A stretch of 64,000 nucleotides of DNA from Procambarus clarkii (GCF_040958095.1 NC_091188.1:6760630-6824629), one strand, 5' to 3'. Shown: positions 35,576 through 47,794, counted from the stretch's first letter. A program made the numbers and translations. Notes: generated by a model not told the origin, from the sequence alone.

Positions 35576-36686
35576 CTTCGTGATCTATACACGCGAAGAA
35601 ATTATCTTCATGTGTGTAAATATAATTTATATTATGTGTAAATATTAATTATATTTTAATATAATTTACATATACATTTAACATAATTTACATATACATA
35701 TAACATAATTTACATATACATATATGTTCGTGTCTTACTGTAATATGATGATGCCGGCTTTCGAAGCAAATTACTTTATAAAGTTCTAGTTAGAAACTCA
35801 TGCTGAGACACGAGGTTTGAATTATTTTCTGGAGGCGACATACGTATATGTTTGTGCGTTCTTTATTAATTTATAGATTAGAATGTATAAAATCCATTAA
35901 TACACTCTCAGCAAGTCCAATACGGTGCTCAGTGATACTCAAATGACTCTCAATTGTCCGATGGAGAGATGAATTCACGAAGTTTTCAAAGTTCATTATG
36001 AATTAGTGCCAGCGTCTGTTTTCCGCAGTCTGTGATAGAAGGGATAGAAGGAGACTGAGGTAATCCTAATGCCGATAGTTCTTAAGATGCCTTAAGTGTT
36101 TCCTTGCGATTATATCTAAGTTTTAACTTTTAATAATGACTTAAGTCAGAGAACCAAGCGAGAGATCTCTTGAGAGTTAAAGTGACATAACTGATGGCAT
36201 ATTACACTTGCAGCTTAAAGCCTTTTATATCGCAAGGAATGAATTTGAGTTATACTTCCACATGTCTTTTTTTTTTTCTCTCAACAAAGTTGACTAAATT
36301 AACCAAATTACCCTCCCCCCCCCATTTGAAACTTTTACAGTCTCTGTGTGAACACAACACATCGAAAATATCACAGACTTGTCGGGACGTATTCACTATT
36401 CCCTATTCTTTCACTATTCCCTTAGTGAACACGGCTTCAGCAAAGCTTGGAAATAGTTCCAGGAAAGAGTAGACTCAGGTGAACACCTGACAATAAAAGC
36501 CAATCATGCTGGGGATTTTCTATTGACGTAATTCCTCCCAGTGCTTTTGGGAGCCTTATATATAAATGTTTCCCTCTGCTTGAACGTAAATGAGAGGCTT
36601 TATCCTCTAAGCGTCAAACTACACAAATATTAAAAAAAAATAAAGGAAATTCAAATCACAAAATGTAACAACAGATTTAAAACTAT
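35576..36686. other. spacer, no gene seen
   Basis: An AT-rich tandem phrase (AATTTACATATACAT-AACAT) repeats about three times at 35660-35725. I find no supported coding frame. Confidence 0.5.
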
Positions 36687-36756
36687 TTTATTGAGAAGTA
36701 CCATAACATTAAAATATTACATATATTCACGGAGTGAGAAAATTTAAAGCGAAAAA

Positions 36757-37106
36757 TCATTGATCTGTGGTATATAAAATATGTTTTCTTGGGGCTCGGC
36801 GAAGCAGCACCTTCTGGAGAGATAAGACGATCAATAAAGCGAGTAAAATATGGTAATTTTTTTGGTGGGAAGAAGCAGGTGACGAGGAAGACGCAGCAGT
36901 TGACGAGGGAGACGCAGCAGTGAATGAAGCAGGCGACGAGGGAGATGCAACAGTGAATGAAGCAGTTGACGAGGAAGACGCAGCAGTAGATGAAGTGGGC
37001 GACAAAGGAGACACTGTAGTTGAATCCCAGAATTCTTCCACTCCTGAACCTTGGGGCCCAGAGCTAAGCTTGTCTTTCATAACTTGTTCTAAAAGCCTGT
37101 TCCTTG
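36757..37106 (-). CDS. possible 3'-terminal exon, unknown protein, cut by assembly gap
   Basis: The minus strand is open from the N gap to a TGA stop at 36757-36759, about 116 codons. From the gap inward it reads a charged segment (RLLEQVMKDKLSS), then a block of about 50 residues rich in S, T, A and P made of imperfect repeats (SSTAASSSS, SPASFTAASP). It ends with a hydrophobic stretch (ILLALLIVLSLQKVLL) and a basic end. A poly-A signal AATAAA lies on the same strand at 36692-36687, about 65 bases after the stop. A mucin-like stalk with a C-terminal membrane segment is one reading. The plus strand is also open here (acidic repeats), so either frame may be chance. The residues across the gap are unknown. 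Confidence 0.3.
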
Positions 37107-37606
37107 NNNNNNNNNNNNNNNNNNNNNNNNNNNNNNNNNNNNNNNNNNNNNNNNNNNNNNNNNNNNNNNNNNNNNNNNNNNNNNNNNNNNNNNNNNNNNN
37201 NNNNNNNNNNNNNNNNNNNNNNNNNNNNNNNNNNNNNNNNNNNNNNNNNNNNNNNNNNNNNNNNNNNNNNNNNNNNNNNNNNNNNNNNNNNNNNNNNNNN
37301 NNNNNNNNNNNNNNNNNNNNNNNNNNNNNNNNNNNNNNNNNNNNNNNNNNNNNNNNNNNNNNNNNNNNNNNNNNNNNNNNNNNNNNNNNNNNNNNNNNNN
37401 NNNNNNNNNNNNNNNNNNNNNNNNNNNNNNNNNNNNNNNNNNNNNNNNNNNNNNNNNNNNNNNNNNNNNNNNNNNNNNNNNNNNNNNNNNNNNNNNNNNN
37501 NNNNNNNNNNNNNNNNNNNNNNNNNNNNNNNNNNNNNNNNNNNNNNNNNNNNNNNNNNNNNNNNNNNNNNNNNNNNNNNNNNNNNNNNNNNNNNNNNNNN
37601 NNNNNN
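37107..37606. other. assembly gap, 500 N
   Basis: Exactly 500 N, a conventional placeholder, so the true length is unknown. A CR1-like LINE resumes directly after it. Confidence 0.99.
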
Positions 37607-38715
37607 GAAGAGGGATGGGCAGACTGCATATTTTTGGATTGACAGAAAGCCTTTGATACAGTACCACACAAGAGGCTAGTAAAAAAGCTGGAGATGCAGG
37701 CTGGAGTGAATGGGAAGGTACTTCATTGGATAAGGGAGTACCTAAGCAACAGAAGACAAAGAGTCACTGTGAGGGGGTAAGGTCTCAGGTTGGCGAGACG
37801 TCACAAGTGGACATCTGTCGTCCACTTGTGACTGTCCCGCAGGGATCAGTCCATGGAACTATACTGTTTCTGATATATGTAAATGATCTCCCAGAGGGTA
37901 TAGACTCGTTTCTCTCAATGTTTGCTGATGTCGCAAAAATTATGAGGATGATTGAAACAGAGGATGATAGTATGAGGCTACAAGATGACCTAGAGAGACT
38001 GAATGAATGGTCCAACAAATAGCTGCTCAAGTTCAACCCGAGTAAATGCAAAGTCATGAAACTAGACAGTGGAAACAGAAGGCCAGACACAGGATACAGA
38101 ATGGGAGATGAAGTTCCTCATGAAATGGACAGAGAGAAAGATCTATGGATTGATATCACACAAAACCTGTCTCCTGAAGCCCACATAAAAAGAAATACGT
38201 CTGCGGCATATACGAGGCTGGCTAACATCAGAACAGCATCCTGAAACCTGTGTAAGGAATCATTCAGAATCTTGTACACCATATATGTAAGACCAATCCT
38301 GGAGTATGCGGCCTCAGCATGGAGCCCGTACCTTTTCAAGCACAAGACGAAGCTGGAAAAAGTTCAGAGGTATGCCACTAGACTAGTCCCGAAGCTAAGA
38401 GGCATGAGTTACGAGGAAATGCTGCGAGAGATGCACCTTACGACACTGGAAGACAGAAGAATAAGGGGAGACATGATCACTATCTACAAAATCCCCAGGG
38501 GTTTTGACAGGGTAGACGAAATAAAATATTCAACACTGGTGGTTCGCAAAGAAAGGGACACAGATGGAAACTGTAGTACCCAAATGAGCCACAGGGACGT
38601 TAGAAAGAAATTTTTCAGTGTCAGAGTAGTTAACAGATGGAATGCATTAGGCAGTGATTTGGCGGAGGCTGACTCCATACACAGTTTTAAATGTAGATAC
38701 GATAGAGCCCAGTAG
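37607..38715 (+). pseudogene. CR1-like LINE ORF2 (reverse transcriptase C-terminal half), broken
   Basis: In the family ORF2 copies the element RNA into DNA at the insertion site. Visible in order are the CIFLD and KAFDTVPHKRLV region of RT, a WIREYLSNRRQ block, YVNDLPEGIDSFLSMFAD, a LLKFNPSKCKVMKL block, SFRILYTIYVRPILEY, and the C-terminal FFSVRVVNRWNALGSD and SIHSFKCRYDRAQ. The catalytic box reads FADV, so the second aspartate is lost. Stops replace Cys (37653) and Trp (38020) and appear near 38241. About 25 extra bases just before the GVPQG motif (37806-37832) form a palindrome and break the frame. It is inactive. Confidence 0.88.
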
Positions 38716-38820
38716 GCTCAGGAATCTGTAAACCAGTTAATTGACGGTTGAGAGGCGGAATCAAAGAGCCAAAGCTCAACCCCCGCAAGCACAATTAGGT
38801 GAGTACAATTGGGTGAGTAC
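37607..38820 (+). mobile_element. CR1-like LINE copy A, RT to 3' end
   Basis: The copy enters from the gap in the RT domain and runs to the 3' UTR (38716-38820), which ends in a doubled ATTGGGTGAGTAC phrase and (AC)n. Coding similarity to the copy at 53.1-54.9 kb is very high. See the pseudogene entry for the ORF. Confidence 0.9.
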
Positions 38821-38858
38821 ACACACACACACACACTCACACACTCACACACACTCAA
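38821..38858. repeat. (AC)n linker between two LINE copies
   Basis: AC units with three TC interruptions. The next LINE copy begins immediately after. Confidence 0.9.
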
Positions 38859-39538
38859 CGACAAAGAAGTGTGCGAATAACTCAAGCCAAGATTCCAAGT
38901 GGGTCTTCACAATTGAACAAGGAGAAGTCCCTTAACTAAGAGATGTGACAATAAATCAGGAAGCTTTGAAAGAGTTCGAAGTTACAATAGATGCGGTCAG
39001 GAAGTAGCTGTTGGACCATACGAAATCTCACAACGAATACAAAAAGAGTGTGCAGAAGCACTTAGCTTGCTCACTCATAATGGTGCATAATGAATCCTTG
39101 GAAAAGGAGACCTTCCTAAAATATAGAAGACAGCTAATGTAGTCTAAACTACAGGCTAGTGTCTCTAACTTGCATACCATGCAAAGTGATGAAGAATATC
39201 GTGTTAAAAAACTTAGTAGCATACCTGGATTACGTGACACACCACCAACATGGGTTCAATTCGGGTAACTTTAGACTCTTGGGTTCAATTGAATTCAACG
39301 ACCAGGTGAAAAAGATTCTGTAAAAATGATAAGAGTGGGCAGCTTGAATTTTCTTGTCCTATCGGAACGCCTTTCACACAGTACCCCATAAGAGGCTGAT
39401 GCATAAGTTGGAGAAACAGGCAGGAGTAACTGGTAGAGTGCTCAAGTGGATAAAGGAGTAATAAAGTAACAGGAAGCAGAGAGGTATTTTGAGAGGTGAG
39501 ACCACATAATGACGTGACGTCACCAGTGGAGTCCCACA
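38859..39538 (+). pseudogene. CR1-like LINE copy B, heavily decayed internal part
   Basis: It starts at ACAAAGAAGTGTGCGAATAA, equivalent to the NDKEVCEEL region of the 53-kb copy. It then follows that copy through the VSLTCIPCK region (39165-39182), a GGGTTCAATTC block (HGF region) and FDTVPHKRL (39370-39392), up to GDVTSGVPH (39520-39538). There are many stops, frameshifts and several small deletions. It ends exactly in the GVPQG region. It is older than copy A and joined to it head to tail through (AC)n. Confidence 0.8.
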
Positions 39539-39982
39539 TGACTATGATGCCCCCTCTAGGCCAGCCATGTGGTGAGCCTCATATAAAGGAGCCTCTTGGT
39601 TATCCGTGTGTCAAGCTTAACCCAAATTGCCCTCCAGGACTCGCCAAATAAGTACTGAAAACTGCAAACAATAAGCTGGACATAAATACAGTCGACGCAG
39701 AACAAAACAGAATATAAATTCCTGGTGTGTCTCAGGGCACTTTATGTAGCGCCTCGTCTTGGTCACTAACTTTCTCACAACTTGCACAAGTAGGTAAATA
39801 AGACGAGCACCACAATTACGGGGCTTCAGAGGTCCAACTTGACTATGATCCCACTTGAATATTCTACTCCCAACGGAGTTTTCCCAATTCTCAAAATCTA
39901 GAGATTGTGTTCTGGTACCAGTTGGAGGAGAATACACGTGACGTGGGCAAGGGCATGAGTGTCAGAGCAACCCGTCCTCCTA
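39539..39982. other. spacer, no gene seen
   Basis: I see no recognisable element. Confidence 0.5.
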
Positions 39983-40082
39983 ATAGAGCGTCGCATTTTG
40001 ATGTATACTCTACCTAAGGCCAAAAATTGTCGTACTGGAAAACGGTAGCTGCCCGCGAAATTGACATTCTGTCCCGTTTTAC
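39983..40082. repeat. dispersed repeat Y, copy 2
   Basis: It contains AAGGCCAAAAATTGTCGTAC and CTGTCCCGTTTT in the same order and spacing as 22980-23085. Confidence 0.65.
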
Positions 40083-40555
40083 TCTGGTTGTACTCCAACA
40101 ACCACCCCACTCTCCAAGAAATACACTCCCCAACAATTCCGCCTAAATCCCGTTTCCTTACACAACATAAATCACTTTCCTCTGCACAACTTAAATCACC
40201 TTCCTCTTCACAACTTAAATCACCATCCCCTTCACTGAAATCACTGAGTTTCTGATTCCCGTCTGGATATAGCCCACTTTTGAGCTTCTTTCATCATACG
40301 ACAAGATCACATATGAATGTTTCTGCAAAGTGCCGAGGGAGGCTTTTTAAATCCCCTCCAGGAGGGGCCTCAACTGCCATCGGGCAGTAATATACACACC
40401 CAGGCCTGACCAGTGGGCCTGGTCACTGATACTGCCGGTGAGGGATATGCTTATGCTGGAGGTCCATATACGACTGGTGTCATCGTTTGTCTGGCTGTTC
40501 ATGTCCCCTTGGAGAAAGGCATTCCAATCAGCTGCTTCTAGCAACTCACCTGTTC
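40083..40555. other. spacer with short CTTCACAACTTAAATCAC repeats
   Basis: At 40162-40232 the phrase CACAACTTAAATCACCTTCC recurs about three times at about 24 bp. No gene was found. Confidence 0.55.
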
Positions 40556-40692
40556 TCTCTCTTTGCCTGTCTCTCTTTCCCTCTCACATTGTCTCACTGT
40601 CTCCTTGTATCTCTGTTTATCTCTTTCTCACGTTGCCTCTCTGTCTCCTTGTATCTCTCTTTATCTCTCTCTCTCTCTCTCTCTCTCCCTTT
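40556..40692. repeat. pyrimidine-rich tract ending in (CT)n
   Basis: A 57-bp phrase (GTCTCCTTGTATCTCT with flanks) occurs twice and is followed by about 12 CT units. Confidence 0.85.
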
Positions 40693-41023
40693 TTATATCT
40701 ATCTTTACAATAATAATACAAAATAAACAGAATATATCGGATACCATATATTTATGTTCCAGGAAAAATACCTGTTCCACATTGTATTACATTCAAGAGA
40801 ATATATAGATTTTCCAGACTACGTCATTAAGACTCCCAGGTGTATCATATGTTGCAATATTGAAGAGTGTCGTGCACACTTGGTGCAGTGCTTCAAGTGT
40901 CAGCTGCAGGTATCAGGCGCGGAATATACATTATTCTCTGAAGTACATGTACACATTCTTGCTTACACTTCAGGCACACATTTTACAGCACCACACATAT
41001 TTGAGTTTTATGACGGTATGACA
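40693..41023. other. spacer, no gene seen
   Basis: A mixed frame at 40754-41041 has several Cys but no recognisable finger. I do not support it as coding. Confidence 0.4.
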
Positions 41024-41206
<183 letters not shown>

Positions 41207-41966
41207 AAGCTGGGAAGATTACATTTTCCCAGACTGCCAGAAGACTTTGGTACTGTTCCTCAAAAGCGACATCTACTCAGTCTAGGGAAAACTGTCTTGT
41301 GTACCGGAAATGGAATTAAAATGGGTAAAGGAGCACAGATCAGGAAGAAGACAAAGAGGAATAGTAATAAGAGATCTATCAGAACTGAGGGAAAAGTAGT
41401 AACAATAGAAAGCTAAAGAATGGAATATAAACAATGGATGACTGCAATACATGTCACGGTAAACTAGAAAATCTGTACAGATGTTCTGGGAATACATAAA
41501 CATACACAAAAATATCAACATTCTCATATAAAGGTATCAATTCTTCTCTGAGTTTCCCTTCATTAGTATGAGAAGCTGAGCTTGGGGGACATGATTATCT
41601 CTCATTCTCCCCAGGAGTCAAATTCTGCACCCGGAGGTATAGTGTGGTCTGACATGTCATTATACCATCCTAACCCTCTCGTTTTTGCACATTTCATCAA
41701 GGAAAAATAATATAATGAGGTCCTACAGACACACATCCTGCATAAAAAGAACATGACTGGTAACAAGTGCTGGTAACCATCGCATTCGCATCAAACAGGA
41801 TGTGCTGTGATGTGTCAGCGCCTCAACCCATCATCGTTAGAGGAGACACCTCTCACCCTGTTAGGGCTGTTCATTCTCAAGACATAATGGATTTGCCCAC
41901 TCAGTCTCTTATTACTTCCTTCGTGGAAAAAAACTTGAATGCTTGGAAAACATCCATAGGGCAATA
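41207..41966. other. spacer, no gene seen
   Basis: I see no recognised element in either strand. Confidence 0.5.
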
Positions 41967-42437
41967 ATTCTCCACAAGGATGCCAGGATGTACTTAGAGA
42001 CGTCACCCCTACACACATTCTCCACAAGGATGCCAGGATGTACTTAAAGACGTCACCCCTACACACATTCTCCACAAGGATGCCAGGATGTACTTAAAGA
42101 CGTCACCCCTACACTCATTCTCCACAAGGATGCCAGGATGTACTTAAAGACGTCACCCCTACACACATTCTCCACAAGGATGCCAGGATGTACTTAAAGA
42201 CGTCACCCCTACACACATTCTCCACAAGGATGCCAGGATGTACTTAGAGACGTCACCCCTACACTCATTCTCCACAAGGATGCCAGGATGTACTTAGAGA
42301 CGTCACCCCTACACTCATTCTCCACAAGGATGCCAGGATGTACTTAAAGACGTCACCCCTACACACATTCACCACAAGGATGCCAGGATGTACTTAAAGA
42401 CGTCACCCCTACACACATTCTCCACAAGGATGCCAGG
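41967..42437. repeat. 50-bp minisatellite, 9.4 copies
   Basis: Units start at 41967 and every 50 bases to 42417. The core is CCACAAGGATGCCAGGATGT followed by ACTT(A/G)(A)AGACGTCACCCC. Variation is confined to three positions (A/G, A/T, T/A). Confidence 0.97.
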
Positions 42438-43639
42438 AGTTACAAAGAGGAATTCACTTTCATGTAATTTCCTCCATCTAGGAGAAAAATATTTACAACA
42501 AAATATATTGTAATCAAGAAAGTTCGTCCGAGTGTTGTGAGCGGCGGAGGCGACGAGCGGTGGGTTACAACACTACAGCAGTCTCTCATCTTTCAATATA
42601 CTCGTCTCTTATCTCAAGTTTTACCTCTCTAGTGTAAGGAACATTATCTTCTCATTACACACCTCTCGGACTTAGGCTCGAACCCGCATCACGGCCCTTG
42701 TGGATTTGTTCATTATCTCCTCCTTCAGAGTCTCGGGTTCTCTTGTGTATCCTCATCCCTCTTCTCATTCCATCTTTCTTCCGTGCCCCCTCTCATTTTA
42801 CCTTATCCATGCTCCTTCTCGATTCCTTCTTGCTTCTGTACCTTCTCCTCTTTCATGTTCTTTCTACTTATTCTCCCAATTCCTCTCTTTCTCCATTTCT
42901 CTCTCACAATTTTTCCTCTCGTCTTCTGGAGGAATTTTTCTCTCTTCTTACTCCTGTTTCTCCTCGCACTCTCGGCTCTCCCCCACCTCGTCCAGGGTCT
43001 GTACTCGTCCTCGTTCCCAGAATTCCACAACACGCGTTTAATTACTCGTGTGGTGACGTCAGTGGTAGAGTTTTATCCTCAGAACTTGCAGAAAATGTTT
43101 CAGGCCGTATATTTAGTGCGCTCGTTATATAGAGTTTAATGTATAAACTCTTCTAAAATATATATTAGTAATCGATAAAACTAGCTATATTCCGTGCTAG
43201 AAAAGCAAACTAATAACTGTCAAGAGAGTAATATTAGTAATGATTTTAATTATATTGTTGAAAATCCTAATTTTAAAGTAATCTATTGTTAACGAGGACT
43301 ATTTGCAATGTTTTAGATATATTCTAAATGTCTGGCTGTGTTGCCAATGACCTCGTTATCAATGATTGATCATTCCTTAGAACCGTTTATTCCATTTTTT
43401 GGCGTTGCATTTATTCTTCCTCTCTGGATCATATATGACTGGTCTTAACAACTCGGCTGAATCACTCAAGTTTATTGTCATTAATAAATGGTGTTGAATG
43501 TCTCTGGCCTTCAGTGCTTATCACAGCTTTTGTGAGACACATTCAACAGCCCAATAATTCATGTAATGTTTAGATACCCATTTAACTGTCTGGTTTCTAA
43601 GTTATATTATATTGTGATGTCTTAAAGATTAGTTTTTAT
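42438..43639. other. spacer with a pyrimidine-rich block
   Basis: 42690-42990 is T/C-rich, giving long Ser/Leu-rich frames on the plus strand in all three phases, so none is credible. The rest shows nothing. Confidence 0.5.
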
Positions 43640-43865
43640 GGTTATCTTGAGGTTATCTTGAGATGATTTCAGGGCTTTTAGTGTCCCCGCGGCCCGGTCC
43701 TCGACCAGGCCTCCACCCCCAGGAAGCAGCCCGTGACAGCTGACTAACACCCAGGTACCTATTTACTGCTAGGTAACAGGGGCATAGGGTGAAAGAAACT
43801 CTGCCCAATGTTTCTCGCCGGCGCCTGGGATCGAACCCAGGACCACAGGATCACAAGTCCAGCGC
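43640..43865 (-). mobile_element. tRNA-derived SINE, well preserved (family S1)
   Basis: The minus strand carries a B box GGGTTCGATCCCAGG (43824-43838), exactly the polymerase III consensus. It lies in a tRNA-like head whose sequence CTGGACTTGTGATCCTGTGG precedes it. A body follows with AGTAAATAGGTACCTGGGTG and GGAGGCCTGGTCGAGGACCG, ending in a doubled AAGATAACCTC (43640-43661). This wording is abundant in decapod genomes as I know them. Confidence 0.85.
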
Positions 43866-45277
43866 ATGATCACATGGTCAATATCATATTTATATCCGTG
43901 GATCAAAACACAATCCGGTAACTGGTCCCTTAGTGTTACGTGTTTTTCACATTCAATGATAGGGAAGGTGATATTTTGATATCAACCCCCTAATATTTTG
44001 GGGTTGGTCTTAATATCAGAGATTACAGCACTCGCCTTAATGATGCTGACTGGCTTGTCGCATGCTGTACTTGGTGGAAATGAGCCGGAAGTTAGATTAC
44101 TCTGTGCTTAGCAGTCGTTGGTACTTTCACATCTGAAATCAACTGGGATTTGAACCGTATCCTCCGTGCTCCCAGTCACAACATCCGTGCTCCCAGTCAT
44201 AACCTCCGTGCTCCCAGTAACCTCCATGCTTCCAGTCAAAACTGGGAGCTATTTACGTAAGTTCATTTACGTCTGAAATCTGCCCGGCATCCTAATATCG
44301 TAATTAGACACATTTCCAAAGATTCTGAAATAATAAAATTGGTCATAATAGCACTGGAAAAGAGGAGAGGTCGATTTGTGAGGCCTACCAGTACCTAACT
44401 CAACATTATAATACGGGGATGTGAGTCTCGAAGTCCCCCAGCCTTGAGGAAGCCTCCGTGCACAGCCTCTCATCACTGAGAATTGAGCACACTGTATAAT
44501 GACGAGACTGATGTAGAATCTATTTGGGAATACGTTCGTACCACCGTCGTGAGAAACGGAAAGAAGTCCTGCCATAGCGTTTGAATTTTAGAAGGACATC
44601 ATTAGAATATAAAACTCGATCGTAAGTAACCTGGTGACTTCAGTTAGATTTTCTGCACAATTGTGAGTTTCCTGGTTCCTTGTCGTTTTTTCTCTCCCAT
44701 TTCATCCAGAGGTACTTGAGCGTCGGTTAATTACTTAATAATGAACTTGTACCTTTTTTACAAAATTGTTCTGCACATGATGGACCAAGTGTGCCAGGGG
44801 CAGGTGCACCTGTCGAATTCCCAGGAGCCAGGTATAACTCGTCACGAGGCCTTGATGGAGGCTTAAACACCATAAAAACACCTGGATTTTATTGCATGAT
44901 TCCACTCAATCCCCAAATCAAATCATATCAAAATGTTCATTTATATACTGTTGTATATTGATAACTGTTACATTGAGGGTCGTAATAATATTAATGTGTT
45001 GTTGTGGGTCGATAGAATGTCTCTTCCGGACAACCCACCAAACCAAAACCTCTGTAGAGTGCTAACACTATAATCGGGAGATCACCCTGCACGCTTCTTA
45101 CTTTTGGAGAGGGGTTCAGCGTCACATATTTAGGAGATGCAGCTCCATCACAAAACCTCGTTGTCATGTGCACACACCCACTTGAGCAGCCGTGACTCCT
45201 CACTCTCGCATTCGTTGCTATGATCTCCTCAATCCCCTTCTCTTTTGAATTATTATCCTGTACTACCCTGTCCACAG
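43866..45277. other. spacer with a small 20-22 bp repeat
   Basis: At 44158-44240 the phrase CCTCCGTGCTCCCAGT(C/A) recurs four times. No supported gene was found. Confidence 0.5.
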
Positions 45278-45284
45278 CTATGGT

Positions 45285-45370
<86 letters not shown>
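45278..45370. repeat. (CT)n microsatellite
   Basis: About 45 CT units with one GC. Confidence 0.97.
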
Positions 45371-46244
<874 letters not shown>

Positions 46245-46517
46245 GCAACAATGATCACAAAAACACTGATCCAAGTATGCAGAATAACCACATGTGAAAA
46301 ATAGAAAATGCTTAACGCGTTTTCGGCTAAATCGCCTTCATCAGAGCAAGGTAGAATGAAGATAAGATTGCTGATCAGACCTTTATATCCGCCTGGGCAG
46401 ATCACCTGACCACCAAAAATAAGTGGAGGAAAGGGATTATAAGAAAGAAGGTAACTGCAGAAGGCCTATTGGCACATACGAGGCAGCTCCTATTAATATC
46501 TCCAAGTGCCATACGTG
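46245..46517 (-). mobile_element. Penelope-like element, 3' region
   Basis: This is downstream of the GIY-YIG frame on the minus strand. It contains CTGATGA (46338-46344), GCC-GAAAACGCG (GAAA at 46321-46324) and CACATGTGG, matching both arms of the foldback at 30343-30494. It ends where (TA)n begins. Confidence 0.75.
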
Positions 46518-46880
46518 TTAAATGATTGCTATATTGTTTTGACGTGCTATATTGAGGCTTAAATAGGGATCCAACTTGTACATACCGGGGCTCACATTAA
46601 GGCTGTTGTTACAATGTTTGATCAGAGCAGACTCGATCACGTTTCGTTCAACAAAATCCTTACTTTTAACAATACATTTTGCCCCTGTGAAGTCGATAGA
46701 ATGATTACATAAACTGGAATGTAAATACAATGCACTGGATTGCTGGGCTGTACGAATAGCATATGAATGCTGTTTTAAACGCGAGGAAAGAGATTTACCT
46801 GTCTGGCCGATGTAAACACATGTGTTTACATCGGCCATGTAAACACATGTGTAATCTTTTAGGGTCAGTGAGTGACACAC
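46518..46880 (-). CDS. Penelope-like element GIY-YIG endonuclease domain (C-terminal part)
   Basis: This 120-codon minus-strand frame ends in TAA at 46518-46520. It shows a GIY-YIG fold signature: VYIGQTGKSLSSRLKQH with the YIG motif and the following conserved Arg, then an H-rich LHSSLCNHSIDF block. A later Glu lies in RNVIESALIKHC, matching the catalytic Glu region of Penelope-like elements. In that family this domain follows the RT and nicks target DNA. No RT was found upstream (46881-47100), so the copy is 5'-truncated. The N-terminal GIY half is disturbed: a perfect 34-bp palindrome (46804-46837) duplicates the codons for TCVY. The 3' part otherwise looks intact, suggesting a fairly young insertion. 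Confidence 0.85.
   Translation of the reverse strand: MCHSLTLKDYTCVYMADVNTCVYIGQTGKSLSSRLKQHSYAIRTAQQSSALYLHSSLCNHSIDFTGAKCIVKSKDFVERNVIESALIKHCNNSLNVSPGMYKLDPYLSLNIARQNNIAII
46804..46837. other. perfect 34-bp palindrome inside the GIY-YIG frame
   Basis: TGGCCGATGTAAACACA is followed directly by its exact reverse complement. TGTAAACACATGTG then repeats again to the right. Confidence 0.9.
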
Positions 46881-47614
46881 GTGAATAATCTAAATGTATA
46901 ATTTGTGTTGGTATTATCCGACGAAAGGTCATTTGGAGTTGTAATATTTTTTTTTATTATTATTAATAATTTAATAATTTATGTTGTAACCATGTGTCAG
47001 TTTATGATTCTATGTACTTACCTTAACAAGTAACTCAGCAGCATAGTTTGTGAATATTAAACACTTTGTTAGATAATTAGTGAGCTGCGAAGGGCTTAAT
47101 AATTACTTGGTCTGGTGCAACACATACTTGGATACGAGTGTTTAGTAATCTTGATTATAATTGTTTTTTTGTTTTCAGGATAAGATGGTTTATGGTGTTG
47201 ATACCACTATAAATAGATTTCAAAAGTCCTATATATATTAGCTTGGATTAAGGTCTTGTGAGCGTATCACCCAAATACTAATAATTTTTTTTTTGTAGAT
47301 ATTAGCATAACTAATATCTACATTCATTAAATAAATCACTAGTGAGAAATAGTGACAATATAATTCTTTAAATTTCACTTGTAATTTCACTTATAATGAT
47401 TCTGATTCATTTCGCCAAGTTACATTCAGCGTATTCAGAAGCAGATGGAAAGTGTATCGATATGTTCAAACATAACGATACGCGCTCTAAGTGGGAGTGA
47501 TGGAACGTGAGGGTGGGGGGGGCACCTTTTCCAGTGGACTGGATTGTCTATCAATACGTTATGTATGTCTTTGTGTTGTTCCGTCTATACATAGTTGAAG
47601 GCCAGGTGCTTGGG
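46881..47614. other. spacer, no gene seen
   Basis: I looked for Penelope RT motifs upstream of the GIY-YIG frame and found none. Confidence 0.5.
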
Positions 47615-47794
47615 GAAAGTCTCACCAAGCTTTGCAGGGTAATTGGTCTGGGGTTACTGCACGGACAATGACTGATTGGGGTCAGTTCCATTGGTCCTAT
47701 TAAATACAGGGGGAGGGCCTAATAAAGACCTCGGGCAACATTTAGTGAAATGTGGCGGGCCGAGTACCTAGAGTTACTTAATTGAACTTGACGC
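47615..47794 (+). repeat. dispersed repeat X, copy 2
   Basis: Same blocks and order as 18068-18235 (AGCTTTGCAGGG, TGGGGTCAGTTC, CTATTAAATACAGGGGGAGG, GTGGCGGGCCGAGT), again immediately 5' of a Jockey/I-like LINE 3' end. Confidence 0.65.

Noticed and set aside
36757-37671. A 304-codon frame running through the gap
   Set aside because: 500 of its bases are N. Only the part outside the gap was kept, with low confidence, and the part at 37607-37671 lies antisense to a LINE.
42698-43139. Ser/Leu-rich secreted protein frames
   Set aside because: All three plus-strand phases are open over a pyrimidine-rich block; no single frame stands out.
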